Shown in pieces: positions 8,393 through 15,363 of a stretch of DNA of 21,774 nucleotides. The notes below the pieces were generated by a model. That model ran no database searches and had not been told where the DNA came from. It worked only from the letters and a program-made list of their open reading frames with translations. Numbering within the stretch: position 1 is the first letter of the stretch; each line of letters starts with the position of its first letter. The position numbers and the translations under genes are program-made. The DNA comes from Lachnospiraceae bacterium (GTDB taxonomy: Bacteria > Bacillota > Clostridia > Lachnospirales > Lachnospiraceae): the NCBI GenBank assembly GCA_900770535.1, contig CAAHDV010000023.1:1-21774 (forward strand), read 5' to 3'.

Positions 8393-10744
8393 CTATTCCC
8401 CTGCGGATGAAGTTGCGCTCATGGTCTCACGCTCCGCCTGGGAAGTGGATTCTCCCGCGCTTTCTGTCTGGCTTTCCATCTGCCTTTCTGCTTCGGTGCT
8501 GCTCTCACTTTCTGCTGCACTGCTCTCCGGGCTGCTCTCCGAAGCGGAAGTTTCCGAGGCCGTCTGGGCCGGAGGAACATAACCACTTCCGGCATCCGTT
8601 CCGCTCTCCCCGGTCTCATCCGTTTCCGTGCTCTCCGGTACATCCTCCGGCAGATCGGAATCTGCGCCCGGCTCAATATATTCTTCGGTCTCGTATACCT
8701 TCGGCTCTGCCTCGGTCTCCGGAGTCACGCTGCTGTTGTCCGTGATGCCCTCTGCCTCCGGAAGCTGCGCGGCTGCCTCGCTCTGCTGCTGCTCAAAGTC
8801 TACAGACGGGAAGACATTCAGATAAGGAAGAATGTCGCCCATGATCTTGGAGAACACACCGCTGGCATAGGTACTGTGCGGCTGGTCCTCCACGTGCGGA
8901 GTATCAACCGTAACATACACCAGCACCTGCGGGTCATACACCGGGGCAAAACCACAGAAGGACAGCAGATAGTTCTTCGCAGAACGCGGAATTTTCTCTG
9001 CGGTTCCCGTTTTTCCGGCAATCTCATAGCCCTCTACTGCGGCTGCCTTACCGGTTCCCTCAGAAACCGTGCGGTACAGCGCGTCCTTGATAAAGCTGCT
9101 GGTGGACTCGGATACGGTCTCCCGCACCAGCTTCGGTTTTACTTCTTTTACCACAGATCCCTGATCGTTTAAGATCTGCTTTACCACATGTGGCTCATAG
9201 TAGGAGCCGCCGTTGATGACGGAACAGTAGGCTGCCGCCATCTGGATCATGGAACAGTTGTAGTTCTGTCCGAACGAGTTGGTTGCCAGGTCCGCGGAGT
9301 TCATCTCACTGGCGCTGCGCACCAGGCCCTTGGCGTCTGCCTCACCCGGCAGGTCAATACCGGTCTTCTGGCCGAAGCCAAAGGCATCCATGTAACGGGT
9401 AAACGTGGTGGCTCCCATCTTTGCCGCGATCTGCATCATGGCATCGTTACAGGAAACCATCAGGGCCTCCGCCACCGTCAGCATGCCGTGTCCGCCTTTA
9501 TGGAACGCCGTACACTTGATCTGATGACCGGCCACCTCCTGATAACCATCGCAGTAGAACGTATCATTCGGAGAGATAACGCCCTCCTCCAGAGCCGCTG
9601 CCACAGTAAAGATTTTGGAAGGAGATCCCGGCTCGTAGGTATCACTGATATCGTAGTTTCGCCATTTCTGGTTCCAGGCTACCTGAAGTCCGTAGGAGCG
9701 GATCTCGTCTGCGGAATAATGTTCCGGCACCTGATCGATGGTGATGGTGCTGCCGTCTGTCTTTTTATGCTGGCGGTTGTAGGTCTGCATGGCCTCTTTT
9801 AAGCCCAGCTCCCGCAGTTCTTCCTCGCTGAAGCTGTCCGCCGCGCTTCGCGGGTTGTTTAAGTCAAACATGCTGTTGTTTGCCATAGCCAGAACCTCAC
9901 CGTTGTTCGGATTCATGACCACAACCCCAATATGCTCGGAACCCGGATCTGCCATCCACTCATTGATGCGCTTTTCCACCGCGTTCTGAATATTCACATC
10001 AATGGTGGAAACCACGGTGTTGCCGTTTTCCGCCGGCTTGATGACGCGCTCCAGATTGGAATCATCGTTTAAGTAACCGTATTCCCGTCCATTTGTGCCC
10101 ACCAGGGAATCATTGTAGGACTGCTCAATACCGCCGTTTCCGGTTCCGCCGTCACTGGTAGCAAAGCCAATGACGTTGCAGGCCAGGGAATTGTACGGAT
10201 AAATCCGCCTGAACTCATCCTCAAACCAGACTCCCTTGACCCGGGCCTTGGAATCTGCCTTGGCATTGGCCTTATTCGTATCAGACTGGTACTGCTCAAA
10301 GGCCTCCTTCTGGTCATAGGAAAGCTGTTTTGCGTAGCGCAGGTATGCTTTCGTGGAATTGTCGCGGATGAGATTTCGCATCTCGGTTTCATCATATCCG
10401 AACACCGTTACCAGCGCGGTAACAGTAGCGTCCAGATAATCATCCTCCGCCGACATGATCTGCTTTGAGTCAATGATCAGGTTGTAAACCTTCTCTGTGG
10501 TAGCCAGGTAAGTACCATTGCGGTCCACAATGTCGCCCCTCCGGTACGGGAGCACACGGCTGTCATACTGCTGCTGGGACAGCACGATCTGGTTGTAGCT
10601 GTCCTGTTTTGTGGTGATGATGTGATACAACACATAGATTAACGCAAACAAAGCCAGCGTAATCACAATGACTGTGACCGCCAGCTTTTCCTGCATATAC
10701 TTCGTGAAGATCCGGCGCGCGCCGGATCTCCGTTTGTCCCCCAT
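8393..10744 (-). CDS. Class B penicillin-binding protein (FtsI/PbpB type) with long Ser/Glu/Thr-rich tail
   Basis: Septal DD-transpeptidase that would pair with FtsW. From ATG 10744 the protein is 783 residues: a basic N terminus, one membrane helix at about 21-43, the dimerisation domain (YRRGDIVDRNGTYLA), and the transpeptidase with S374-P-S-K377, S431-C-N433 and K578-T-G580. Compared with its neighbour there is an insertion of roughly 40 residues at about 303-345, before SDTYEPGS. Residues from about 651 to the end form a low-complexity acidic tail rich in Ser, Glu and Thr with no PASTA domain. Start choice: ATG 10744 has AGGAT 6 bases upstream and lies 13 bases after the ftsL stop; ATG 10780 in the same frame (795 residues) overlaps ftsL and has no clear ribosome site. 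The tail probably extends outside the membrane. Confidence 0.92.
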   Translation of the reverse strand: MGDKRRSGARRIFTKYMQEKLAVTVIVITLALFALIYVLYHIITTKQDSYNQIVLSQQQYDSRVLPYRRGDIVDRNGTYLATTEKVYNLIIDSKQIMSAEDDYLDATVTALVTVFGYDETEMRNLIRDNSTKAYLRYAKQLSYDQKEAFEQYQSDTNKANAKADSKARVKGVWFEDEFRRIYPYNSLACNVIGFATSDGGTGNGGIEQSYNDSLVGTNGREYGYLNDDSNLERVIKPAENGNTVVSTIDVNIQNAVEKRINEWMADPGSEHIGVVVMNPNNGEVLAMANNSMFDLNNPRSAADSFSEEELRELGLKEAMQTYNRQHKKTDGSTITIDQVPEHYSADEIRSYGLQVAWNQKWRNYDISDTYEPGSPSKIFTVAAALEEGVISPNDTFYCDGYQEVAGHQIKCTAFHKGGHGMLTVAEALMVSCNDAMMQIAAKMGATTFTRYMDAFGFGQKTGIDLPGEADAKGLVRSASEMNSADLATNSFGQNYNCSMIQMAAAYCSVINGGSYYEPHVVKQILNDQGSVVKEVKPKLVRETVSESTSSFIKDALYRTVSEGTGKAAAVEGYEIAGKTGTAEKIPRSAKNYLLSFCGFAPVYDPQVLVYVTVDTPHVEDQPHSTYASGVFSKIMGDILPYLNVFPSVDFEQQQSEAAAQLPEAEGITDNSSVTPETEAEPKVYETEEYIEPGADSDLPEDVPESTETDETGESGTDAGSGYVPPAQTASETSASESSPESSAAESESSTEAERQMESQTESAGESTSQAERETMSATSSAGE

Positions 10745-10757
10745 CCTTGAATCCTGA

Positions 10758-11234
10758 TTAGTGTTTTGGGATGTCCTCATACTGTCTTACATACTCACTT
10801 TCCGTTTTATCATATAATAATACCTGATTACGGTTGGCATATACCATGCCGAGTTCCTCTGTAGCTACCTTGTAGATGTGATCCAGATCCATGTCGGTAT
10901 TGATGCGGGTCTGCAGCGCGTCGTTCTCAGAACGAAGCTGCTCTAACTGCTGCTCCAGACCTTCGATGTTGTGGATCTTGGCAGTCATGGAGGACTGCAC
11001 ATGCAGATATCCCACGCAGATATAAAGCGCGCAGACTGCTGCCAGCGTCAGCATGATCACGTAGGGCAGATCCATCTGAAGTGCCTTTTCCTGATTTCTT
11101 CTGACAGTATGGCTCATATTCTGGCGGTAGTGCACCACTCTCCGTTCTCTTGTGCGTTCCCTCTCTGCTGCCATGTCTCTTGCGGCAGTTCCGTACACAT
11201 AGCCCTGTCTCCCTGCTGCTCTGTACGAAGCCAT
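10758..11234 (-). CDS. ftsL: FtsL-like divisome protein
   Basis: Small bitopic membrane protein of the divisome that works with DivIB and DivIC to activate the FtsW-PBP pair. From ATG 11234 it has 158 residues: a long basic cytoplasmic segment (arginine-rich, residues 1-56), a membrane helix at about 57-77, a coiled coil at about 85-112 (GLEQQLEQLRSENDALQTRI), and a short end containing ATEELGMVYANRNQVLLYD, which resembles the family's LGM...Q segment. The position between rsmH and the PBP gene is the classic ftsL slot. FtsL is hardly conserved in sequence, so topology and position carry the call. An in-frame ATG at 11240 is only one base from AGGAGG, so 11234 is preferred. Confidence 0.85.
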   Translation of the reverse strand: MASYRAAGRQGYVYGTAARDMAAERERTRERRVVHYRQNMSHTVRRNQEKALQMDLPYVIMLTLAAVCALYICVGYLHVQSSMTAKIHNIEGLEQQLEQLRSENDALQTRINTDMDLDHIYKVATEELGMVYANRNQVLLYDKTESEYVRQYEDIPKH

Positions 11235-11241
11235 ACTCATT

Positions 11242-11247
11242 CCTCCT
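11242..11247 (-). promoter_or_regulatory. Ribosome binding site deciding the ftsL start
   Basis: AGGAGG on the minus strand lies 1 base before ATG 11240 and 7 bases before ATG 11234. The normal spacing favours the second ATG. Confidence 0.7.
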
Positions 11248-11290
11248 TTTTTCTCTCTCGTAGCTTTGCGTTCTGTTCTTTTGTTTTTCT

Positions 11291-12226
11291 CTATGCTCTT
11301 TCAAATACCCGAAGCTTGGAGCTCTTCGAGCGCTTATTGTATTCGAGTTCTTCTTCCCCAGGCACGATCGGTTTTCTTGTAACGACCGTACCCTTGCTCT
11401 TTCTGCCGCACATGCATACCGGAAATTCCGGCGGGCAGATGCATGGGTTTTCGTTGTCCCGGAAACGCTTTTTCACGATCCGGTCTTCCAGGGAATGGAA
11501 GGTGATGATGCTTAACCGTCCGCCCGGATTCAAAAGATCGATCATGGTGTCAATGGAACGGTTTAATACATCCAGTTCATGGTTTAACTCAATGCGGATA
11601 GCCTGGAAGGTACGCTTGGCCGGATGACCGCCCGTAGCCCGGATCTTGGCTGGAATGGCTGCCTTGATGGTCTCAATGAGTTCTCCGGTTGTCTCGTAAG
11701 GCTTTTCCTGGCGCCTCTGCACAATGTGCTTTGCAATGTTCTTTGCGAAACGGTCCTCGCCATAGTCACGGATGATGTGGTAAAGTTCCATCTCGCTGTA
11801 GGTATTGACGATATCTGCCGCAGTCTGGGTATTCCGCTGGTCCATGCGCATGTCAAGCGGCGCGTCCTCCCGGTAGGTGAAGCCTCTGGACGCGGTATCC
11901 AGCTGATAGGAAGAAACTCCCAGATCCAGATAGATGCCGTCCACCTTCTCAATGCCAAGGTCATGAAGTACGGAAGCAATGTTTTCATAGTTGCTCCGGA
12001 CCACGGTAACCTTGTCCGCAAACGGTTCCAGGCGTTTCGTGGCTGCCGCGATGGCATCCGCGTCCTGGTCAATGCCGATCAGGCGCCCGTGCTCCCCAAG
12101 ACGGCTGCATACCTCATAGGCATGTCCGCCTCCACCAAGAGTTCCATCTACATAAATACCGTCCGGTTTGATATTCAGACTGTCGACTGTTTCATACAGT
12201 AATACTGATTTATGCTCAAATGCCAT
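11291..12226 (-). CDS. rsmH: 16S rRNA (cytosine(1402)-N(4))-methyltransferase RsmH (MraW)
   Basis: SAM-dependent methyltransferase that modifies C1402 in the ribosomal P site. The 311-residue protein begins [17 protein letters not shown], has the SAM-binding loop [11 protein letters not shown] at residues 26-36, then [35 protein letters not shown], and the typical end [16 protein letters not shown] with a Cys-rich [15 protein letters not shown] segment before [11 protein letters not shown]. The start at 12226 is one base beyond the mraZ stop codon, showing tight coupling; a GGAGGG site lies in the mraZ 3' end. The frame is open upstream to 12319 but that part overlaps mraZ and is not RsmH-like. 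Confidence 0.97.
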   Translation of the reverse strand: MAFEHKSVLLYETVDSLNIKPDGIYVDGTLGGGGHAYEVCSRLGEHGRLIGIDQDADAIAAATKRLEPFADKVTVVRSNYENIASVLHDLGIEKVDGIYLDLGVSSYQLDTASRGFTYREDAPLDMRMDQRNTQTAADIVNTYSEMELYHIIRDYGEDRFAKNIAKHIVQRRQEKPYETTGELIETIKAAIPAKIRATGGHPAKRTFQAIRIELNHELDVLNRSIDTMIDLLNPGGRLSIITFHSLEDRIVKKRFRDNENPCICPPEFPVCMCGRKSKGTVVTRKPIVPGEEELEYNKRSKSSKLRVFERA

Positions 12227-12227
12227 C

Positions 12228-12653
12228 TTAAATTCCAAGACCCTCCATGTTTTCTGCAATTTCTTCCATATCGTCGTAGGTATTCGACTGATTCCAGTTG
12301 TCTCTGCTCCAGATCTCAATCCGGCTTCCTACGCCGACTAACACTGCGTCTTTATCGATCCTGGCAAATTCTCTTAAAACGGCCGGAAGCAAAATCCGTC
12401 CCTGTTTGTCTACTTCACAGGTGGTAGCGCCAGCAAGAAAAAAACGGGAAAACTTTCGCGCGTTCGCGTTGGTAAGAGGCAGGGCGTTCAGCTTTTCTTC
12501 CAGGGCTTTCCATTCTGTATTTTCATACACGAATAAACAGCCATCGAGCCCTTTCGTTACAACGAATTCGTCTCCAAGCTGTTCCCTGAATTTGGAAGGG
12601 ACAATCAGCCTGCCCTTCGCGTCCACTGTATGATTGTATTCGCCCATGAACAT
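12228..12653 (-). CDS. mraZ: Transcriptional regulator MraZ
   Basis: MraZ is a ring-forming DNA-binding protein with two SpoVT/AbrB-like repeats that controls the dcw operon it heads. The 141-residue product begins [19 protein letters not shown], which is the first repeat, and the second repeat is seen as [12 protein letters not shown] at about residues 70-81. ATG 12653 is chosen because it matches the family's N terminus and has AGGTG 7 bases upstream; a TTG at 12659 in frame is closer to that site and less likely. An array of GTGG boxes between its promoter and its coding region is a likely binding site for the protein itself. Confidence 0.96.
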   Translation of the reverse strand: MFMGEYNHTVDAKGRLIVPSKFREQLGDEFVVTKGLDGCLFVYENTEWKALEEKLNALPLTNANARKFSRFFLAGATTCEVDKQGRILLPAVLREFARIDKDAVLVGVGSRIEIWSRDNWNQSNTYDDMEEIAENMEGLGI

Positions 12654-12731
12654 ACTCAATCACCTGTTACCTTGTTGCTCTTTTACGCCAAGCTGGCACC
12701 GCAGCTCAGAAAATGCCTGCCGTGTACTTAA

Positions 12732-12778
12732 CCACTTCAGCGCCATTCTGCTCCACTTTGTGCCACTTTCCACCACTT
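12732..12778 (-). promoter_or_regulatory. Probable MraZ operator: GTGG box array
   Basis: On the minus strand, AAGTGG, AAAGTGG, AAAGTGG and a degenerate GAATGG have their GTGG/ATGG cores at 12776, 12766, 12756 and 12746, exactly 10 bases apart; a further AAGTGG core follows at 12735 (11 bases on). MraZ is known to bind tandem short repeats upstream of its own gene (TGGGN in E. coli, AAAGTG-type in Mollicutes). The array starts just after the predicted promoter, about 80-125 bases before the mraZ start, where binding could block transcription. The repeats are seen directly; the binding is inferred. Confidence 0.8.
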
Positions 12779-12786
12779 GTATCATA

Positions 12787-12815
12787 AGTTTAGTACATGC
12801 GTAAGAAAATAGCAA
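12787..12815 (-). promoter_or_regulatory. Probable promoter of the dcw cluster (mraZ)
   Basis: Minus-strand TTGCTA (12815-12810), a 17-base spacer, and TAAACT (12792-12787). The -10 is a 4/6 match, so the call is modest. An A/T-run region just upstream (12818-12833) could act as an UP element. Transcription would begin around 12780, immediately before the GTGG box array, and downstream of the terminator of the preceding unit. Confidence 0.5.
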
Positions 12816-12858
12816 GGTTTTTTTAACAAAAAAGGCTGGTAAATCAAGGAAAATCCGC

Positions 12859-12898
12859 AAAAAAAGAGGGATGTCCACACAGCTTTTGTGGATATCCC
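12859..12898 (-). terminator. Intrinsic terminator after the lgt / spo0E-like unit
   Basis: A 12-bp stem (12898-12887 with 12879-12868, one G-T pair) with a 7-base loop is followed on the minus strand by CTC and seven T's. It lies 38 bases past the spo0E-like stop codon and about 44 bases before the mraZ -35, cleanly separating the two transcription units. Confidence 0.85.
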
Positions 12899-12935
12899 CC
12901 TTTTCAGAGTTGTTAAACTTTTGTTAAGGTCTTTT

Positions 12936-13091
12936 TCAGTATCCCATGGTGATATAAATCTCGATCAGCCGATCAAGTTCCACACTGTTTTCATAAACAT
13001 AGCAGTACTCCTCCCCGTCCTCAATACTACCCTCCAGTTTTCTTCTGGCCTTCTCAATACAAGCGACCAGTTCCTCCTTGGAAATTTCCAT
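12936..13091 (-). CDS. Spo0E-like aspartyl-phosphate phosphatase family small protein
   Basis: A 51-residue frame starting ATG 13091, with AAGGAG 11 bases upstream, and ending TGA 12938-12936. It is predicted as a helical hairpin: helix 1 IEKARRKLEGSIE, a connecting turn, then helix 2 with NSVELDRLIEIYI. The S-x-E-L-D-x-L-I pattern in helix 2 is the hallmark of the Spo0E family, short proteins that dephosphorylate Spo0A~P or related response regulators and so restrain sporulation. Size, acidic charge and helix layout fit. It follows lgt by 105 bases and is closed by a strong terminator. Function is inferred from a short motif, so another small helical regulator remains possible. Confidence 0.7.
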   Translation of the reverse strand: MEISKEELVACIEKARRKLEGSIEDGEEYCYVYENSVELDRLIEIYITMGY

Positions 13092-13196
13092 GCCTGCGTG
13101 TTCTCCTTCCAGGTGTCTGATGAAGCATTACGTTACATCAATATTGCGACATGTTTTACAGAATTTACCATACAGAGTCTGTGCAAGTGATAACGG

Positions 13197-14060
13197 TTAC
13201 GCGGCCTGCCTGTTCTTTCGTCCGCGCCAGATCAGGTTCCCGGCTGCCACAAGAATGAGTACCAGAGACAGTGCCTGGGAAACCGGAAGCCCGGTTCCAA
13301 ACAGGATCAGCTGATCCGTGCGCAGGCTCTCGATCCAGAAACGGCCTGTCCCATAGCCCAGCAGATAGATCCAGAACATCTGGCCATCGTATTTTTTGTA
13401 CTTGCGGAACCAGAGCATAAAGATCAGAAGACACAGATTCCAGCAGGATTCGTAAAGGAAGGTCGGATGTACCTGAATGAATTCCACCCCATTTTCCACG
13501 ATCTTATGACTCAGGACATCCGCATTCAGCATGTTGTCATTCACCAGGGAGCGCCTGATGCGCATGGCAAGCAGACTGTCTGTGTAGCCGCCAAACGCCT
13601 CGCAGTTGAAGAAATTTCCCCACCGGCCGATGATCTGCCCAGTGACCAGTCCCAGCACCCCCGTATCTGCCATGGAGAAAAAGGACACCTTTTTCACACG
13701 GGTATAAACGATCATGGTGATGGCTCCGGCAATCACGCCGCCATAAATGGCAAGTCCGCCGGCACGCAGGTTAAAAATCTGCAACAGATTTTCCTTATAA
13801 TAATCCCACTCAAAAATCACATAATAAATTCTTGCACCGATAATGGAACATATGATTGCGTACAATGCAAAATCCAGATACAGCTCCGGATCCTGCCCTC
13901 TCCGCTTTGCATCTGACTGGGCAATCCAGATGCCCGCCAGCATTCCGATTCCGATGATGATGCCATAAAACGCAATCCGGAATCCGAATACTGAAATACT
14001 GCTTTTCAGATGCTCAATCGTAATTCCAAGATGCACAAAACGGATGTCTGCTCCGTTCAT
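13197..14060 (-). CDS. lgt: Prolipoprotein diacylglyceryl transferase
   Basis: Integral membrane enzyme that moves a diacylglyceryl group from phosphatidylglycerol to the lipobox cysteine of prolipoproteins. The 287-residue, multi-helix protein shows the family segments GGLAIYGGVIAG (101-112), GQIIGRWGNFFNCEAFGG (141-158, the Lgt signature), VHPTFLYES, and the late Arg-containing YGTGRFWIESLRTD. The His of the E. coli FHGG segment is Tyr here. AAAGGAG is 6 bases before ATG 14060. A promoter lies just upstream, so it is probably transcribed apart from holA. A local substrate is the RbsB lipoprotein, but that is coincidence of position, not evidence of pairing. Confidence 0.96.
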   Translation of the reverse strand: MNGADIRFVHLGITIEHLKSSISVFGFRIAFYGIIIGIGMLAGIWIAQSDAKRRGQDPELYLDFALYAIICSIIGARIYYVIFEWDYYKENLLQIFNLRAGGLAIYGGVIAGAITMIVYTRVKKVSFFSMADTGVLGLVTGQIIGRWGNFFNCEAFGGYTDSLLAMRIRRSLVNDNMLNADVLSHKIVENGVEFIQVHPTFLYESCWNLCLLIFMLWFRKYKKYDGQMFWIYLLGYGTGRFWIESLRTDQLILFGTGLPVSQALSLVLILVAAGNLIWRGRKNRQAA

Positions 14061-14086
14061 AGTTTTCTCCTTTCAATGCTGTCTTT

Positions 14087-14115
14087 ATTTTAACGCGCAC
14101 GCGCGGCAAAGGCAA
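14087..14115 (-). promoter_or_regulatory. Probable promoter of lgt
   Basis: Minus-strand TTGCCT (14115-14110), 17 bases, then TAAAAT (14092-14087), 27 bases before the lgt start. The spacer is an unusual alternating G/C run. The 142-base holA-lgt gap holds nothing else clear except a lone TGTCGAA (14141-14135), the core of a Spo0A box, just upstream of the -35. Confidence 0.55.
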
Positions 14116-14202
14116 ACAGATTCGTGCGACTTTGTTCGACAGCATTTTTGTATTTCTGATATTGCCGCATGAGTATAATGTTATAGGGAAAGGAGAAAAA
14201 AA

Positions 14203-15177
14203 TCAACCATATTCTTTCGTAATCAGAAGTTCCACCGCCAGCCGGTCCTGCAGCCGTCCGCTCTTCACCGCTTCCTCCGTCTCCACACAGGAGTTCACAT
14301 AGGAAAGGATCTGTTCCCGGCTGAACTGCCTTGCCTGGGGCATGGTCTTTCCTACTACAAATGGCTGCATCTTTAGTTTTGAAGCAATGGTTCCTTTGTC
14401 CATACCTTTTGCCATGAGTTCCTTCACCTGTAAAAGCTGGTTGAACTGCCTTGCGATCAGGAACAGGATACGCATGGGCGGCTCTTTTAATGTAAGGAGA
14501 TCTTCATAAAGATCCATGGCCTTCCTGGTCTGGCGGTTCACGATGGCTGACACCATATCAAAAATACGGTTGGTTACCTGCACCGTACAGATGGCCATGA
14601 CATCCTCGTCGGTAATCACATCCCGTCCCAGCGTATAGCTGATGACCTTTTCCAGCTCCATGCGGATGTTTTCCATATCATTCCCGGTCATGCTTAAGAA
14701 CAGTTCCATGGTGTGATTCGTAATCTTTTTCTGTTCTCTGGCAAGAATGCCTCCTGCCCATCTGGCAAGCTGCGCGCTGTCCTGGCGGTTTAACTCAGCA
14801 GCGTAGCCCATGTCCTTTACCTTCTTGTAGAGACGGTTCCGCTTATCCACTTCCGTCTCCACAAACAGCAGAATGGTGGTATCCGGCATGGATGGCAGAT
14901 ACTGCACCAGGGCATCCGACGCACTCTTAAAAAAGCCGCTGTCCTCCACCAGGATCAGACGGCGCTCCGCAAAAAACGGCATGGTGTCCGCGAGGCGGAT
15001 CAGCTCGTCCACATCCAGTCCCTTTCCCTCAAAGCGGGCAAAATTCATGGTATCGTCTCCGATGATGGCTTCTTTTAAGCGGTTCTTGTAGCTGTTCTTT
15101 AAAAATGCTTCTTCCCCGTATAAAAGATAGATCTGTTTGAATTCCCCTGTTTTGATATCCTGGTTTAATGTCTGCAT
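14203..15177 (-). CDS. holA: DNA polymerase III subunit delta
   Basis: HolA is the clamp-loader subunit that binds and opens the beta sliding clamp. The 324-residue product has the family N terminus (IYLLYGEEAFLKNSYKNRL at about 18), followed by the FFAERRLILVEDSGFFK and LLFVETEVDKRNRLYKKVK segments of the AAA-like domain, then RWAGGILAREQKKI, the middle domain, and the C-terminal collar-type domain with LLTLKEPPMRILFLIARQFNQLL. ATG 15177 has GGGAG about 9 bases upstream. It has its own promoter and is followed by lgt after 142 bases. Length is normal for Firmicutes HolA. Confidence 0.92.
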   Translation of the reverse strand: MQTLNQDIKTGEFKQIYLLYGEEAFLKNSYKNRLKEAIIGDDTMNFARFEGKGLDVDELIRLADTMPFFAERRLILVEDSGFFKSASDALVQYLPSMPDTTILLFVETEVDKRNRLYKKVKDMGYAAELNRQDSAQLARWAGGILAREQKKITNHTMELFLSMTGNDMENIRMELEKVISYTLGRDVITDEDVMAICTVQVTNRIFDMVSAIVNRQTRKAMDLYEDLLTLKEPPMRILFLIARQFNQLLQVKELMAKGMDKGTIASKLKMQPFVVGKTMPQARQFSREQILSYVNSCVETEEAVKSGRLQDRLAVELLITKEYG

Positions 15178-15206
15178 TGCATGTATCTCCCATTCCGTTT
15201 TACCTT

Positions 15207-15235
15207 ATGATAACACAAGCCGCAGAACGGAACAA
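15207..15235 (-). promoter_or_regulatory. Probable promoter of holA
   Basis: Minus-strand TTGTTC (15235-15230), 17 bases, then TATCAT (15212-15207), 29 bases before the holA start. The gap between rbsB and holA is 186 bases and otherwise holds only the hairpin at 15281-15311. Confidence 0.5.
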
Positions 15236-15280
15236 GAAAAAACCTCCATTTGAAGCGTGCGCACAGGGTGCACATCACAA

Positions 15281-15311
15281 CAGGGCTGCCGGTCCAAGTC
15301 CGGCAGCCCTG
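15281..15311 (-). terminator. Perfect 12-bp hairpin after rbsB, possible terminator
   Basis: CAGGGCTGCCGG and its exact complement flank a 7-base loop. It lies 52 bases past the rbsB stop and probably ends or protects the pentose operon mRNA. On the minus strand the stem is followed by TTGTGATG rather than a T run, so it is not a textbook intrinsic terminator; a TTTTTT tract occurs only about 35 bases later. It could act as a Rho-linked end, a 3' stabiliser, or a bidirectional structure. Confidence 0.5.
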
Positions 15312-15363
15312 CGTTCCATTTAGATCTGAATCTTTATTCTGTTGGGAATCTTAATGTGTCTGA

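Noticed and set aside
7918..9802. Plus-strand frames opposite the two PBP genes, and an Arg-rich minus-strand frame at 8419-8676
   Set aside because: All are shadows; the Arg-rich one is the Ser/Glu tail read in another frame.
12660..12878. 72-codon minus-strand open frame directly before mraZ
   Set aside because: It covers the mraZ promoter, the GTGG boxes and part of the terminator, and its product resembles nothing.
12888..13190. 100-codon plus-strand open frame
   Set aside because: Antisense to the Spo0E-like gene, which has the better ribosome site, family motif and terminator.
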